Assembly: GCA_002429455.1 (NCBI GenBank)
Contig: DIZU01000082.1
Span: forward strand, 496-6,417
Length of the DNA stretch: 5,922 nucleotides
Reading direction: 5' to 3'
From: Methylotenera sp. UBA6020
GTDB taxonomy: Bacteria; Pseudomonadota; Gammaproteobacteria; Burkholderiales; Methylophilaceae
Within the stretch, counting starts at the first letter, position 1. Each line of letters starts with the position of its first letter. The notes beneath the pieces are model-generated. The model did not search any database. It worked only from the letters and a program-made list of their open reading frames with translations, and was not told the origin of the DNA. Positions 5,516 to 5,922 of the stretch are shown piece after piece. Both the position numbers and the translations under genes were made by a program.

Positions 5516-5922
5516 TGGAACCATTTGTTAAATTAGATGGGTTGGTGGCGCCGCTGGATCGTGCCAATGTCGATACAGACGCTATTATCCCTAAGCAGTT
5601 TCTCAAATCTATCAAGCGTAGCGGCTTTGGTCCTAACGCTTTTGATGAATGGCGTTATCTCGACCATGGTGAGCCTGGTATGGACAACTCTAAACGTAAA
5701 ATCAATCCTGATTTTGTACTGAATCAGCCACGTTACCAAGGTGCGAGTATATTGCTCACCCGCGAAAACTTTGGCTGTGGATCTAGTCGTGAGCATGCGC
5801 CATGGGCGCTAGAGGATTTTGGTTTTAAGGTGGTGATTGCATCGAGCTATGCCGTTATTTTTTACAATAACTGCTTTAAAAATGGCATGTTGCCTATCGT
5901 TTTATCAGCAGAGATTATTGAT
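5515..5922 (+). CDS. leuD: 3-isopropylmalate dehydratase, small subunit (LeuD), cut by the window edge
   Basis: LeuD is the swivelling small subunit of isopropylmalate isomerase and completes the active site of LeuC. The window holds 136 in-frame codons without a stop; the full protein is usually about 200-215 residues, so roughly the last third is missing. Visible landmarks are [14 protein letters not shown] at 18-31, FDEWRYLD at 43-50, and the substrate-recognition segment [15 protein letters not shown] at 85-99. [20 protein letters not shown] follows at 108-127. The ATG overlaps the lipoprotein stop by one base. The nearest Shine-Dalgarno-like sequence (AGAAGG, 5496-5501) is 13 bases away, rather far, so initiation probably depends on translational coupling with the lipoprotein gene. 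The usual next gene, leuB, would lie beyond the window if the order is standard. Confidence 0.96.
   Translation, partial: MEPFVKLDGLVAPLDRANVDTDAIIPKQFLKSIKRSGFGPNAFDEWRYLDHGEPGMDNSKRKINPDFVLNQPRYQGASILLTRENFGCGSSREHAPWALEDFGFKVVIASSYAVIFYNNCFKNGMLPIVLSAEIID

Noticed and set aside
5238..5615. 125-codon minus-strand frame opposite the leuC end, the lipoprotein gene and the leuD start
   Set aside because: All three sense genes are well supported by family motifs and ribosome binding sites.
1..5922. CRISPR array, tRNA, rRNA, insertion sequence or attachment site
   Set aside because: I saw no regularly spaced repeats, tRNA-like cloverleaf, transposase motifs or terminal inverted repeats with target duplications.

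Overview
The window looks like chromosome from a betaproteobacterium of moderate G+C, most likely in or near the Methylophilaceae (Methylotenera-like). This rests on protein flavour (RmlA/RmlC/RmlD, PpnP, YajQ, LeuC/LeuD) and on a small entericidin-type lipoprotein lying between leuC and leuD, an arrangement I recall from betaproteobacteria. The family is an inference; no rRNA or tRNA is present to settle it.

Left flank (1-433): AT-rich, with no convincing gene. It holds a strong, nearly symmetrical hairpin terminator (196-228), two copies of an extended -10 promoter element 29 bp apart (269-277 and 298-306), and a leader. Left of the terminator, a minus-strand frame of about 40 codons stays open to the window edge, but I do not recognise it.

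Nucleotide-sugar operon (434-2932): rfbD, rfbA and rfbC, the dTDP-L-rhamnose genes, are chained by 4-base stop/start overlaps. rfbB (dTDP-glucose 4,6-dehydratase), the step between RfbA and RfbC, is absent as a full gene. In the slot just before rfbD is a 57-codon frame whose N-terminal half aligns residue for residue with the RfbB N-terminus, but with the glycine-rich NAD motif destroyed. It keeps a Shine-Dalgarno, and its stop overlaps the rfbD start as ATGA. I read this as a decayed, internally deleted rfbB. The three intact enzymes would need a 4,6-dehydratase encoded elsewhere to make dTDP-rhamnose.

Right half (2933-5922): a possible weak terminator overlaps a good extended -10 promoter. 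Then come ppnP (nucleoside phosphorylase), a yajQ-family gene broken by one extra A in an A6 run, leuC, a 42-aa entericidin-like lipoprotein, and leuD, which runs off the right edge. The same orientation and short gaps suggest one transcription unit. LeuC and LeuD form isopropylmalate isomerase of leucine biosynthesis. A perfect 14-bp palindrome covers the leuC ribosome binding site.

Most of the window is ordinary metabolism. The points most worth a second look are the rfbB fossil, the yajQ frameshift, and the lipoprotein gene inside leuCD.
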